A stretch of DNA of 64,000 nt from Duganella qianjiadongensis (lineage in GTDB: Bacteria; Pseudomonadota; Gammaproteobacteria; Burkholderiales; Burkholderiaceae_D): the NCBI RefSeq assembly GCF_009857915.1, contig NZ_WWCM01000009.1, positions 161,299 to 225,298 of the forward strand, written 5' to 3'. Below the pieces are notes generated by a model, which did not search any database, was not told where the DNA came from, and worked only from the letters and a program-made list of their open reading frames with translations. The position numbers and the translations under genes are program-made. Each line of letters begins with the position of its first letter. Positions within the stretch are counted from its first letter, which is position 1. Shown here in pieces: positions 17,990 through 27,877 of the stretch.

Positions 17990-18724
17990 TTAATCTGTAT
18001 TAAAGCGATAACTGATGGCGGCCAGAGCGGTAGTTGGGCTCGTGTGGACGACCAGTGGGCTGTTCCGTATGGATGGGCCCTGCCAGCTTTTGCGCAGATT
18101 GAGATTGAAATACCAACGTTGTCTCAGGTGGACTTCTGCAAACAGCGCAATGAAGGGGCTGCTTGCGCCACCGGGGCGGTAGGCTGACGTTCCGTCATAG
18201 TAACGCAGATATTGGCTATTACGGTATTCCAGTCCTAGCTGGGGGTAGACGGAAGCCGGCCCCAGCGGAAACTCGGCGGCATACAGCAAGCTGCCCAGCT
18301 TGCCGTGCGAAGCGCCCAGATCCTGCTGCAGGCTGGCCATCAGCGCGCCATACGGCGTGACTTGCAAAGTGCTCAGCCCCAGCGGCACGGACTCGCGTCG
18401 CCGCGCCAGCGTGCCATCGGCTGGCTGGTAGCCGTCGCCAACCACCCGCGTGCTCAGTTCCAGCTGGCCGCTGCCCAGCGGCAGCAAAGCCGCGCCGAAG
18501 GTATCCACCCGGGCAAACAGGGGGCCGCATTCGCCGTTCAGGTAGGGCACTGCGCTGGCCGGCTGCGCGCGCGCGGCCTGCGCCACGCGGTTGAAATTCA
18601 GGCCGGCGCCTAGATCCCCGTTGCAGACCAGTGTAGTGCCGGCCGACTGCGCCTGCAAAGGGCCGCAGCATAGTACTAATGCGAGAGCCAGCCAGTGCTG
18701 CCTCATGCTACTGCCATCAGTCAT
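17990..18724 (-). CDS. MipA/OmpV-like outer-membrane protein
   Basis: A 244-residue exported protein with a signal peptide (LALALVLCCGPLQAQ). Alternating beta-strand patterns, HGKLGSLLYAAEFPLGP, YPQLGLEYRNSQYLRYY and the C-terminal ISYRFNTD fit the MipA/OmpV scaffold family of outer-membrane barrels. The start at 18724 overlaps the preceding lipoprotein gene by eight bases and has GGGAG ten bases upstream; an ATG at 18706 would give a shorter n-region. It follows the efflux operon on the same strand, so it may be co-transcribed. Confidence 0.72.
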   Translation of the reverse strand: MTDGSSMRQHWLALALVLCCGPLQAQSAGTTLVCNGDLGAGLNFNRVAQAARAQPASAVPYLNGECGPLFARVDTFGAALLPLGSGQLELSTRVVGDGYQPADGTLARRRESVPLGLSTLQVTPYGALMASLQQDLGASHGKLGSLLYAAEFPLGPASVYPQLGLEYRNSQYLRYYDGTSAYRPGGASSPFIALFAEVHLRQRWYFNLNLRKSWQGPSIRNSPLVVHTSPTTALAAISYRFNTD

Positions 18725-19112
18725 GCTGCGCCGGCTCCCTGCCCAGCACGCGGCTGATGTGCGCCAGTTGGCCCGCGTGGCAGTCGGCTGGCCAGATTTC
18801 CACTTCGCTACCCACGCCCGCAGCCACGCCGTCCGGCAGTGCGGCGACACTGCTGTGCAGCAGGCGGACGTGGTGGTAATGCACTTTGACGTAGCGGTGG
18901 CTGGCGTACTCATCTGCGGGCAAAGCGGCCAGACATGGCGGCAGGCTGCTGCGGCCGGCATCGGCGGCGTACTCGCTGACGATGGTGGCATGGTGGGCGC
19001 CGTGCTGCCAGTCGACGGCAGGGCGCTGCGGCGCGCTGCTGCAGGCGCCCAGCAGGCCTAGCGTGGCCAGTACGGCGCGGCGGTAGAGGCTAGGATGAAT
19101 GGCGGATTTCAT
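18717..19112 (-). CDS. Hypothetical lipoprotein
   Basis: A 131-residue protein with a signal peptide ending in a lipobox, LLGAC (C24), so it is probably lipid-anchored. I do not recognise the mature part, which contains many histidines (WQHGAHHATI, KVHYHHVRLLH) and may bind metal. The gene overlaps the RND outer-membrane factor stop by four bases (ATGA), which suggests it belongs to the metal-efflux operon. Confidence 0.7.
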   Translation of the reverse strand: MKSAIHPSLYRRAVLATLGLLGACSSAPQRPAVDWQHGAHHATIVSEYAADAGRSSLPPCLAALPADEYASHRYVKVHYHHVRLLHSSVAALPDGVAAGVGSEVEIWPADCHAGQLAHISRVLGREPAQHD

Positions 19113-20620
19113 GGTTGCTCCTTGCTGCGCTGCGGACTTTGCCAGCTGCCGCCCAGCGCCTGATATAGCGCGGCAGCATTACCAAGCTGACTGGCGCGGG
19201 CCTGCGCCAGCTGCTGCTGCGACTGCCATTGATTCTGCTGTGCCAGCAGCAGCGCCGTCTGATCGAGCGCGCCGGCGGCATGCTGGCGCTGGCATAGCTG
19301 CAGCGTGGCCTGTGCAGCGCTGGCGGCATCGGTGGCACTCTGCACCGCCGCCACATCGCTATCGATGGCGTGCAGCACATCGGCGACGTTCTGCAGCGCG
19401 GTGGCAACGGCCGTACGGTAGTCGGCTGCTGCGGCCTGCAGGCTGGCTTCTGCGGCGCGCTCGCGGTGCTGCAGGGTGGCGCCGTCGAACAGGGTCTGGG
19501 TGATGCTGGCGCCAAGGGCAAAGAATTGGCCGCTGTTCCAGAACATCTGGCCGAATTCGCTGGCCGCGCCGCCGGCATTGGCCGACATGGTGAATTGCGG
19601 CAGCCGCGCGGCACGGGCCACGCCCACTTGCGCGCTGGCGGCTTTTAACTGGGCTTCGGCGGCGCGGATGTCGGGCCGCTGTTCCAGCAACTGCGACGGC
19701 AGCGCCAGCGGCAGTTGCTGCGGCAGGCGGAAGCTGGCCAGCCGGAACGCCGGCAATTCCTGTTCGACGCTGAGGCCGGTGAGCAGGCGCAGCAGATCGC
19801 GGTTCTGTTCCAGCTGGCGCCGCAACGGCGGCAGCGCCTGCTGGGTCTGTGCCAGCGCATTGCGCGCGCTGGCCAGTTCGAGCGCGCTGGCATAGCCTGC
19901 CTGATGCTGGCGCTGCACCAGCGCCAGCGTGCGCTGGGCCGCGGCCACGATCTGCTGATCGAGTTCCAGCAGTTCGCGCAGCAGGCCATCCTGAATGGCC
20001 GCAGCCACCAGATTCGAGGCCAGCGTCAGATAGGCAGCCTGCAGCTGATAGCGCTGGTATTCCTGCTGGGCCTGCACCGATTCCAGCTGGCGCCGGCTGG
20101 CGCCGAATACGTCCGGCGTGTAGGCCACGCTGAGCTGGGCCGTGTGGAAGTTGTAGATCACGGGCGCGTTATAGGGTGCCGTGCCGCCCTGACTGGCAGG
20201 TGTATTCTGGGTGGTGCTGATCACGCTGCCGTTACCCTGCACGCCGGGCGAGTTGCCGCCCTGATTGCCGGCCAGCTTGGTGCGGCTGGGGCTATAACCG
20301 AGCTGCACAGTGGGATAGAAATAGCCCTGCTGGGCCGCGACATTTTCCTGTGCCGCGCGCAGATTCGCCTGCGCCGAGGCGATGCCGGCGTTGTGCTGCC
20401 AGGCTTGCTCGATCAGCGCATCGAGTTCGGGCGAGCCGAATACATGCCACCAGTTCTGGCGGATCTGCTGCTGCAGTTGCAGCCGCCCGGCCAGCTGCTG
20501 GTCGTCCGCCGTATAGCGGGTGGGCAGTGCCAGTGCCGGACGCTGGTAGTCCGGGCCGGCGGCGCAGCCAGCCAGCAGCAGGACGCTGGCGGCAAGGAGT
20601 AGGTACAGGCGCGGTTTCAT
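19109..20620 (-). CDS. RND outer-membrane factor lipoprotein (NodT/CusC-like)
   Basis: A 503-residue TolC-family protein with a lipobox (LLLAGCAAG, C19), the usual GPDYQRP start of the NodT subgroup, and two repeats of long helical hairpins that form the periplasmic tunnel (ASAQANLRAAQENVAA and the later LLEQRPDIRAAEAQL). It exports substrates delivered by the inner-membrane pump encoded just upstream. Its start overlaps the pump stop by four bases. Confidence 0.93.
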   Translation of the reverse strand: MKPRLYLLLAASVLLLAGCAAGPDYQRPALALPTRYTADDQQLAGRLQLQQQIRQNWWHVFGSPELDALIEQAWQHNAGIASAQANLRAAQENVAAQQGYFYPTVQLGYSPSRTKLAGNQGGNSPGVQGNGSVISTTQNTPASQGGTAPYNAPVIYNFHTAQLSVAYTPDVFGASRRQLESVQAQQEYQRYQLQAAYLTLASNLVAAAIQDGLLRELLELDQQIVAAAQRTLALVQRQHQAGYASALELASARNALAQTQQALPPLRRQLEQNRDLLRLLTGLSVEQELPAFRLASFRLPQQLPLALPSQLLEQRPDIRAAEAQLKAASAQVGVARAARLPQFTMSANAGGAASEFGQMFWNSGQFFALGASITQTLFDGATLQHRERAAEASLQAAAADYRTAVATALQNVADVLHAIDSDVAAVQSATDAASAAQATLQLCQRQHAAGALDQTALLLAQQNQWQSQQQLAQARASQLGNAAALYQALGGSWQSPQRSKEQP

Positions 20621-23600
20621 GGTGTTGTGGAGGCGTTGTCGCCCGGTTCAGAGAAGTTGCCAAACAGGCGTAGCGCAACGGGCAGCACCAGCAGCGTAAA
20701 GATGGTGCCGCTGACGATGCCGCCCACGATCACGCAGGCAAAGGGGCGCTGGGTTTCGCTGCCGATGCCGTGCGACAGGGCTGCCGGCAGCAGGCCCATG
20801 CCGGCCATCAGCGCTGTCATCAGGATGGGGCGCAGGCGCATCACGGCACCCTGTACTACGGCGTGCGGTACGGCAGCGCCTTCGCGCACTTTCTGCAGCA
20901 CTTCTTCCACCATGATCACGCCGTTCTGCACCGAGATGCCGGCCACGGCGATGAAGCCCACCGCCGCCGACACCGACAGGTGCAGGCCGGCCAGTGCCAG
21001 TCCGCCCAGTCCGCCGATCATGGTGAACGGCACCATGCCCAGTACCAGAGCGGCCAGCCGCAGCGAACGGAAGGCCCAGAACAGCAGCGAGAACATCAGC
21101 AGTATGGTGAGCGGAATGATCACGGCCAGACGCTTGGCGGCGCGCTGGGAGTTTTCGAACTGGCCGCCCCAGCTGATGTCGTAGCCCGCCGGCAGGCTGA
21201 CTTTTTCCTGCACGGTGCGCTGGGCTTCTTCGATGAAGCTGCCCTGATCGCGTCCCAGCAGATTCATTTTGACGATCACGCTGCGCGCGCCTGCTTCGCG
21301 CTGGATGCGCGAGACACCCTGGCGCAGTTCGATGCTGGCCACATCGCGCAGGGCGACAGTGGCGGGACCGTTGCCGGCCTGGCTGGCCGGTATGCTCAGT
21401 TGCAGGGCGCCGATGGCGTCCATGCTGTTGCGTGCCTCGGGGCGCACCTTGAGTACCACGTCGAAACGCCGTTCGCCCTCGAAATAGCTGGTGACGGCGC
21501 TACCGGACAGGGCTTGCGTCACCAGCGTGTTGACGTCGGCAATGCTGATGCCGTAGCGCGCCAGACGGGCGCGGTCGGGCGTCACCACGATTTCGCTCTG
21601 GCCGCCGATATGGGTTGCATCGACATCGATGGCGCCGGGGATATTCTGCAGGATATCGATCAGCTGCTGGGCCTTGTTTTCCAGTATATCGAGATCATTG
21701 CCGCTGACCTTGGCGACGATTTCGCCGCGGAAGCCGGACAGCGATTCTTCCACGTTATCCTGTATCACCTGCGAGAAATTGGCGTTGATGCCGGGGATTT
21801 TTGCCAGTTCGGCCGACATGCTGGCCACCAGCGCATCCTTGTCGGCAAAGCGCCATTGCTTGCGCGGCTTGAGATCGACCAGCGTTTCCAGATTGTTCGG
21901 GCCTTTGGGATCGGAGCCGTCGTCAGGGCGGCCCGCCTGGCTGATGATGTGCGCCACTTCCGGATATTTCTGCAAGGTCTGGCGCATCAGGCGTTCCACC
22001 TGTTTGGTGGTTTCCAGCGAGGCCGACGTGGGCAGGGTAATGGTCAGCCAGATATTGCCTTCATCGAGCTTGGGCATGAATTCGCTGCCTAGCCGGGTAG
22101 CCAGCAGCAGTGCCAGCAGCACCGGTACGGCGGACCATAGCAGCACGCTGCGCGAACGGCGCAGCGTCCAGTCGAGCAGACGGTGGTAGCGCTGCTGCAG
22201 GCCAGCCAGCCAGGCCTGATGTTTTTCCACCAGCGGCTGGCGCTGGATGGTCCACGACAGCAGGGTGGGCAGCAGGGTAAAGGTCAGCAGCACGGCACCA
22301 GCCAGCGCAAAGGTCAGGGTCAGCGCCACCGGCGTGAAGATCTTGCCCTCCACCCGCTGGAAGGTGTAGATGGGCACAAACGCCAGTATGATGATGGCCT
22401 TGGAGAACAGCACCGGATGGGACAGTTCGTTCATGGTCCGGTGCAGCACGTTGAGGCGGGTGCCGACGGGATTGTGCTCATGCAGCGGCATGGTCGCCAT
22501 GCGCACCATCAGCGCTTCCACGATCACCACGGCGCTGTCGATGATGATGCCGAAGTCCACTGCACCGAGTGAAATCAGGTTGGCCGACACGCCGCGCGCA
22601 TGCATCAGGATGAAGGCAAACAGCAAGGCCAGCGGAATCACGGTGGCGACGATCAGGGCCGCGCGCCAGCTGGACAGGAACAGCACTAGTATCACGATCA
22701 CTAGCGTGGCGCCGATCAGCAGGTTTTCCGCTACCGTGGCCACAGTGTGGTGCACCAGGTCGGTACGGTCGTACAGCGCAATGATTTTTACGCCGGCCGG
22801 CAAGTGGGCCTGCAACTGGGCGATGCGGGCCTTCAGGTCGGCATTGATCTTGGACGGATTGCCGCCCTTGGTCATCGAGACTATGCCTTCCACCACGCTG
22901 TCGCGCTGGTCGGCCGCGACGATGCCATAGCGCTGGCGCTCACCTATCTTGATGCTGGCCACGTCGGCCACGGTGATGGCGCGGCCCTGACGGGCGGCCA
23001 CCACCACCCGGCCCAGATCGGCCAGTTCTTTGTACAGACCGGCCGAGCGCACGATCAGGCTGGCGTCGCCCATGCGTACCAGACCGCCGCCGGCATTGCC
23101 GCTGCCGTTGGCGATGGCCTGACTGAGCTGGTCTAGCGTGAGCTGGTATTTGCGCAGCAGGAAAGGATCGGCTTCGATCTGGTATTCGCGGATGGCGCCG
23201 CCAAAGCTGCTCACATCGGCCACGCCGGGCGTCATGCGCAGGGCCGGACGGATGGTCCAGTCCTGCAGGGTGCGGATCTCGGCTTCGCTCAGGCCGGGCG
23301 CCTCGATGGCATAACGGTAGATCTCGCCCACGGCTGTCGACAGCGGCGCCAGCTGCGGCTGCACGCCGGCCGGCAGCGTCACGGTGGAGAGTTTTTCCGT
23401 GACCTGCTGGCGGGCGAAATAGTTATCGGTGTCGTCGTCAAACGTCAGCGTGACCACCGACAGGCCCGTCATGGTAACCGAGCGCACGTTGGTCAGGTGG
23501 GGTATGCCGCCCATTTCCCGCTCGATGGGCTGGGTCACGCTGCGCTCCATGTCCTCGGGTGGCTGGCCGGCCAGCTGCGAGATCACCCGCACCTGCACGT

Positions 23601-23730
23601 CCTGCACATCGGGGAAGGCTTCGATGGGCAGATTCGACAGCGCATACCAGCCATAGCCGATCAGGGCGGCCACCAGCACCATCACAAAGCCGCGCTGACG
23701 CAGCGCGAACATGATCAGGCGATCCATCAT
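20617..23730 (-). CDS. Heavy-metal efflux RND pump (CusA/CzcA family)
   Basis: A 1037-residue inner-membrane proton/cation antiporter with twelve membrane segments and two large periplasmic loops. The transmembrane-4 segment DFGIIIDSAVVIVE carries the D-D-E pattern of heavy-metal RND pumps. The start MMDRLIMFALRQRGFVMVLV is typical of CzcA/CusA. The exact metal (Cu/Ag versus Zn/Co/Cd) cannot be fixed by eye. It forms a four-base-overlap chain with adaptor and outer-membrane factor. Confidence 0.95.
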   Translation of the reverse strand: MMDRLIMFALRQRGFVMVLVAALIGYGWYALSNLPIEAFPDVQDVQVRVISQLAGQPPEDMERSVTQPIEREMGGIPHLTNVRSVTMTGLSVVTLTFDDDTDNYFARQQVTEKLSTVTLPAGVQPQLAPLSTAVGEIYRYAIEAPGLSEAEIRTLQDWTIRPALRMTPGVADVSSFGGAIREYQIEADPFLLRKYQLTLDQLSQAIANGSGNAGGGLVRMGDASLIVRSAGLYKELADLGRVVVAARQGRAITVADVASIKIGERQRYGIVAADQRDSVVEGIVSMTKGGNPSKINADLKARIAQLQAHLPAGVKIIALYDRTDLVHHTVATVAENLLIGATLVIVILVLFLSSWRAALIVATVIPLALLFAFILMHARGVSANLISLGAVDFGIIIDSAVVIVEALMVRMATMPLHEHNPVGTRLNVLHRTMNELSHPVLFSKAIIILAFVPIYTFQRVEGKIFTPVALTLTFALAGAVLLTFTLLPTLLSWTIQRQPLVEKHQAWLAGLQQRYHRLLDWTLRRSRSVLLWSAVPVLLALLLATRLGSEFMPKLDEGNIWLTITLPTSASLETTKQVERLMRQTLQKYPEVAHIISQAGRPDDGSDPKGPNNLETLVDLKPRKQWRFADKDALVASMSAELAKIPGINANFSQVIQDNVEESLSGFRGEIVAKVSGNDLDILENKAQQLIDILQNIPGAIDVDATHIGGQSEIVVTPDRARLARYGISIADVNTLVTQALSGSAVTSYFEGERRFDVVLKVRPEARNSMDAIGALQLSIPASQAGNGPATVALRDVASIELRQGVSRIQREAGARSVIVKMNLLGRDQGSFIEEAQRTVQEKVSLPAGYDISWGGQFENSQRAAKRLAVIIPLTILLMFSLLFWAFRSLRLAALVLGMVPFTMIGGLGGLALAGLHLSVSAAVGFIAVAGISVQNGVIMVEEVLQKVREGAAVPHAVVQGAVMRLRPILMTALMAGMGLLPAALSHGIGSETQRPFACVIVGGIVSGTIFTLLVLPVALRLFGNFSEPGDNASTTP

Positions 23731-24893
23731 GGCGCTTTACCTGCGCGCGCGCTCAGATCGGCGTCGAGCAGCAGGGCGCCGCTGGTGACGATGCTGGCGC
23801 CATCGGCCACGCCGGCCACGTAGCTGGCTTCGGCGCCATGGGTCAGCATCTGCACGGACAGGCGGCGGAACTGGCCGGGGGCGCGCTGCACGAACACATA
23901 GGTATGCACGCCGCGGTTGACCAGCGCGCTGTTCGGCACCTGTACGGCGCTGCCGCTGTCCTGCAGCAGGGTGGCGCGCACATACATTTCCGGCAGCAGC
24001 TTGCCGTCGCGGTTATCGAGACGGGCGCGCACCAGCACGCGGCGCGTGTTCGGGTCGACGACCAGCCCCGGCTCGCTCAGGCTGGCGCTGAAGTGCCGGC
24101 CCGGCCAGGCATCGCTCTCGACGTCCACCCGCGCGCCCTTGCGCAGCTGGCCCAGCAGGCTTTCCGGCACATCGAGCTGCAGCCACAGGCGCTGCGGCTG
24201 GGTGATCACGAACAGGGGCGCGGCCATGCCCGGTGCCACGTCCAGCGCCGGCGACAGATTGCGTTCGCTGATCACGCCGCTGATCGGGGCGGTGAGCAGC
24301 AGCTGGCTGCCGGCGCGGCTACCGGCCGGCACCAGCGCGCGCAGGCGCTGTTCGGCCCGTACGGTTTCGGCACGGGCCTGCTGATAGTCGGCCTGGGCGG
24401 CTTCCATGTCGCGGCCGGCGATGGCTTCGCCCGGCACCAGCGTGCGGGCCCGCTCCAGTGCCTGCTGTTTGCGGGTTTCGTCGGCACGCGCCTTGGCCAG
24501 ATCGGCCTGCGCAGCGCTGTAGTCGGGTGCATCAAGTTCGGCCAGCACCTGTCCGGCCCGCACATGCTCGCCCGCTGCGGCACGGATGGCTTTTACCCGC
24601 GCGGCCACGCTCACGCCTACGCGCGCGGTGACGTCGTCGTCATAGGTCACGCGTGCGCCCAGCGGCTCGCCTACCGGCATGGCTTGCGCTGTCAGGCTCG
24701 CCGTGCGTATCATGTCCAGCTGTGCGGCGCCGGCCGGATAGCTGACGCTATCGGGATCATTGGCGGGGGACTGGCTGCTGGTGGGGCTGGCAGGTGCTGC
24801 CGGTTTGCTAGCGTTGCCCAGCAGGGTGGTGGCAGTGGCGACGGCGACGCCGAGTACGGTCAGGCCGGGTAGCCATTTGGAGATGCGGCGCAT
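23727..24893 (-). CDS. RND periplasmic adaptor (CusB/CzcB-like)
   Basis: A 388-residue membrane-fusion protein with an N-terminal signal/anchor (LTVLGVAVATATTLLG). It links the RND pump to the outer-membrane channel. The lipoyl-like half motif GEHVRAGQVLAELDAPDY is followed by a helical hairpin (SAAQADLAKARADETRKQQ) and the second half QLLLTAPISGVIS. It is the first gene of the efflux operon and is divergent from the two-component system 100 bases away. Confidence 0.94.
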   Translation of the reverse strand: MRRISKWLPGLTVLGVAVATATTLLGNASKPAAPASPTSSQSPANDPDSVSYPAGAAQLDMIRTASLTAQAMPVGEPLGARVTYDDDVTARVGVSVAARVKAIRAAAGEHVRAGQVLAELDAPDYSAAQADLAKARADETRKQQALERARTLVPGEAIAGRDMEAAQADYQQARAETVRAEQRLRALVPAGSRAGSQLLLTAPISGVISERNLSPALDVAPGMAAPLFVITQPQRLWLQLDVPESLLGQLRKGARVDVESDAWPGRHFSASLSEPGLVVDPNTRRVLVRARLDNRDGKLLPEMYVRATLLQDSGSAVQVPNSALVNRGVHTYVFVQRAPGQFRRLSVQMLTHGAEASYVAGVADGASIVTSGALLLDADLSARAGKAP

Positions 24894-24994
24894 GTTACGG
24901 GGACTCCCTTGATGGTTCCGGGTCAGTTACAATCAAACGAGCCGGTGATGATACGCAGGCTAGCTTGCCTGAACCTTGCCCAGAGTGATATGCC

Positions 24995-25681
24995 ATGCGT
25001 TTTCTGCTAGTAGAGGATGACCGCGACCTTGCCCAGGGGCTCAGCAGCTCGCTGGCACAGTCCGACTATCCGACCGACGTGGTCTACAACGGCCGCGATG
25101 CGCTCAGCGCCTGTCTGCAGCACAGCTATGATCTGCTGATCCTCGATCTGGGTCTGCCCGACATGGATGGGCTGGAAGTGCTGCGGCGCTTGCGCAAGCA
25201 GGGGCTGGTGGCGCCGGTGCTGATTCTGACGGCGCGCTTCGATCTGGACGACCGCGTGTCCGGCCTTGATGCCGGCGGCGACGATTATCTGGCCAAGCCG
25301 TTTGCCCTGCCCGAACTGGAGGCGCGCCTGCGCGCCCTGCTGCGGCGTGGCGCGCCGGTGGAAGCGCGGCTGCAGTTCAGCGATCTGGTGTTCGAACCGG
25401 CTACCCTGCAGGCCAGCGTGGGCGGACGCGATCTGGGCCTGACGGCCGCCGAAGCCACTGTGCTGGAATTGCTGCTGCGCCGTCCGGGCCGGGTGGTCAG
25501 CAAGACCCAGTTTCTCGATGCGATCTATGACCACGCCGAAGAAAAGAATCCCACCATGATAGAAGTATTCGTCAGCCGCTTGCGCCGCAAGCTGGCCGAT
25601 GCCGGATCGCAGACCCAAGTACGGGCTTTGCGCGGGCTGGGCTACCGCATCGAGCCCGATGCCGGCGGAGCGGCGGCGTGA
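24995..25681 (+). CDS. OmpR-family response regulator
   Basis: A 228-residue regulator with an N-terminal receiver (phospho-acceptor D51 in LILDLGLPDMDG, K in YLAKPF) and a C-terminal winged helix (RVVSKTQFLDAIYD, VSRLRRKL). It is divergent from the metal RND operon and probably activates it, as CusR or CzcR do. Its stop overlaps the kinase GTG start by four bases. Confidence 0.94.
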   Translation: MRFLLVEDDRDLAQGLSSSLAQSDYPTDVVYNGRDALSACLQHSYDLLILDLGLPDMDGLEVLRRLRKQGLVAPVLILTARFDLDDRVSGLDAGGDDYLAKPFALPELEARLRALLRRGAPVEARLQFSDLVFEPATLQASVGGRDLGLTAAEATVLELLLRRPGRVVSKTQFLDAIYDHAEEKNPTMIEVFVSRLRRKLADAGSQTQVRALRGLGYRIEPDAGGAAA

Positions 25682-27090
25682 ATCTGCTGCCGCGCTGGCA
25701 GCCGCCGCAGGGCAGTCTGCGCCGCCAGCTGCTGCTGCAACTGGCCGCGCCGCTGCTGCTGGTGCTGGTGCTGGGCGCCGCCGGCGGCATGCTGATTTCG
25801 GGCCAGATCGGCTATATGGTGCACGACCAGTGGCTGCTCGATTCGGCCATGTCGCTGCGGGCACAGGTGCACGCGCGCGATGGCAAAGTCAGCCTGCAGC
25901 TGCCGCCGGCAGCCGTGCAGATGTTCGAGTGGGACGTGAGCGACCGTATCTACTGGCAGGCTAGCACGCAGCGCCAGGGCTGGCTGCTGGGGAATACGCC
26001 GATAGCGTCTGCGCCCTCGGCGGCCTCCGGCGACCAGCCGCAGTTCTACGATGCGCAGGTGGGCGGACGCAGCGTACGGGTGGTACAGCTGGAATTTGCC
26101 GCGCCGGGCGGGCTCGATGACCGGGTGCGCATCGCCGTGGCCGAGACCATGCACAAGCGCGATCTGGTAGCCTACAAATCGTTCTGGCAGTGGGCGCCGC
26201 TGCAGGTAGCCGTGCTGCTGCTGGTGGGCGTATCGGTCTGGCTGGCGGTAGCGCGCAGTCTGGCGCGGGTGGACAGCATCGCGGCCCGTCTTGGTAGTTA
26301 CCGGCCTGATAGCCGCATGCCGATGTTCGATACGGCGCGCCTGCCCAGCGAAATTGTGCCCCTGATCGGTGCCATCAATGGCCTGATCGTCAGCCTGAGC
26401 GAAGAGCAGCAGACCCAGAAGCGCTTCATTTCCAATGCCGCCCACCAGTTGCGCACCCCGCTGGCCAGCTTGCAGGTGCAATCACAACGGGCCCTGCGCG
26501 AGCGCAATCCGCAGCTGCGCGAACAGGCTATGGAAGATGTGCACCGTGCTGTGACGCGGCTGCACCATGTGACCCAGCAGCTGCTCACGCTGATGCGCTC
26601 GGAGCAGGCCACCGAACAGCATCTGAAGCTGGTGCCGGTCGATCTGGCCAGGCTGGCACGCGAGGAAGTGGAGCGCTGGATGGATCAGGCGCTGCGCTGC
26701 GGCGTCGATCTCGGTTACAGCGGCCCGGAAGCGCCGTTAATGATAGATGGCGACCCCTATCTGCTGCATGAAATGATAGGCAATCTGCTTGATAACGCCA
26801 TCAAATACAGCCGTCAGGGCGGCGGCATGGTGACGCTGGAACTGGCGGAAGAGCCACTGGCGCTGGCGGTGGTGGACGACGGTTCCGGCATCGCCGAGCA
26901 TGAGCGCGCGCTGGTGCTGGAGCGATTCTACCGCGGCGGCAGCAGCGAGCTGGCCGGCGGCTGCGGGCTGGGTCTGCCGATTGCACGTGAAATTGCGGCC
27001 CGCCACGGCGCCACGCTGGAAATCGGCAGCGGCGAGCAGGGGCGCGGCACCCGCGTGACGATACGCTGGCAGGCCGACGGCGCGGTTTAG
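25678..27090 (+). CDS. Sensor histidine kinase (QseC/TctE-like)
   Basis: A 470-residue membrane kinase. Two membrane segments (about residues 17-40 and 175-195) flank a periplasmic domain of the 2CSK_N type. The H-box is SNAAHQLRTPLASLQ, with N-box NLLDNAIKYS and G-boxes DDGSGIAEHE and GCGLGLPIA. It starts at GTG, overlapping the regulator gene (GTGA). It would sense the periplasmic metal or stress signal for the adjacent efflux system. Confidence 0.93.
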   Translation: MNLLPRWQPPQGSLRRQLLLQLAAPLLLVLVLGAAGGMLISGQIGYMVHDQWLLDSAMSLRAQVHARDGKVSLQLPPAAVQMFEWDVSDRIYWQASTQRQGWLLGNTPIASAPSAASGDQPQFYDAQVGGRSVRVVQLEFAAPGGLDDRVRIAVAETMHKRDLVAYKSFWQWAPLQVAVLLLVGVSVWLAVARSLARVDSIAARLGSYRPDSRMPMFDTARLPSEIVPLIGAINGLIVSLSEEQQTQKRFISNAAHQLRTPLASLQVQSQRALRERNPQLREQAMEDVHRAVTRLHHVTQQLLTLMRSEQATEQHLKLVPVDLARLAREEVERWMDQALRCGVDLGYSGPEAPLMIDGDPYLLHEMIGNLLDNAIKYSRQGGGMVTLELAEEPLALAVVDDGSGIAEHERALVLERFYRGGSSELAGGCGLGLPIAREIAARHGATLEIGSGEQGRGTRVTIRWQADGAV

Positions 27091-27268
27091 CGGGTGGTCA
27101 GGACGGATTAACAATCGGGATAAACTGACAAATCTGGCGCGAGGATGGGGCTGTGTGGAGCGGAACCTGTGTAATTTCTTGGTGTTATTGCTTACGCTGC
27201 TGCACGGAATTGCGGTGGTCGCAATCGGTTTTTGAGTGACTTCTCTTGGTGGCAAGTTGTTTCCTGCG

Positions 27269-27520
27269 TCATAGCGTCTGAGCCAGAAGTTTTAGGGACA
27301 CTAGCAGCGCGGCGAGCGCAAGTCCATCCACAATATATTCGGGAAGGACGTCCGGGCATACCCGACCGAACACTATATAACCGAGCGTTAGTGCGAAATA
27401 CAATGAAGATTGCCAATATCTATGCCAGCAGAACCAGACCATGCAATTGGCTGTTCCCAGAATTTCCAAAATAGTAATGATATTTAATTTAATTTCCAAG
27501 TTCCTATCCGGCTGATTCAT
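27269..27520 (-). CDS. Possible small membrane protein
   Basis: An 83-residue frame with three hydrophobic stretches (IITILEILGTANCMVWF, SSLYFALTLGYIVFG, IVDGLALAALLVSLKLL) separated by charged turns, as in a small polytopic membrane protein. No ribosome-binding site precedes the ATG and I do not recognise the family. A frame of 80 codons on the opposite strand is less protein-like. Confidence 0.35.
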   Translation of the reverse strand: MNQPDRNLEIKLNIITILEILGTANCMVWFCWHRYWQSSLYFALTLGYIVFGRVCPDVLPEYIVDGLALAALLVSLKLLAQTL

Positions 27521-27799
27521 AGTCGGCAGTGCGCTGCATTTGCATTAGCTATGCCAGCCGCGGCCAGCGTTCTGCCCTGTGCAGCAGCGCGATGCGGGTG
27601 TGGCAATGAGATCTTTCCAGTTGCAATTTCATAAAAAGCAAATTGGCCATTTATATAATTTGAGTAACTTTCAAACGAGAGAAGTTCACAAATTGCGGGC
27701 TTGCTGGGGATTCAGGAATCAGGCGCGATGCTGCGGACCACGAGGACGATAAGTATAGGCAAAGGAGGATTTTCCTGAGGGAATCTAACTCACCTTGAC

Positions 27800-27827
27800 T
27801 TGCTCAATTTTTAAGCGGAATTATGAT
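27800..27827 (+). promoter_or_regulatory. Candidate sigma70 promoter of the nucleotidyltransferase module
   Basis: TTGCTC (27800-27805), 16 bases, TATGAT (27822-27827). A TTGACT at 27795 overlaps but would give a 21-base spacer. The start codon of the first gene follows 50 bases later. Confidence 0.5.
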
Positions 27828-27877
27828 ACGATAAGTGTACTGGATCTGCTTCTATCCTTGCACCGAAAAGCTTTCCG

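Larger units (their letters stand above)
27091..27877. other. AT-richer intergenic region
   Basis: Nearly 800 bases of visibly lower GC between the kinase and the nucleotidyltransferase module. It holds one possible small membrane-protein gene on the minus strand (27269-27520) and a promoter before the next gene. I see no transposase, tRNA or clear direct repeats bounding it. Confidence 0.6.
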
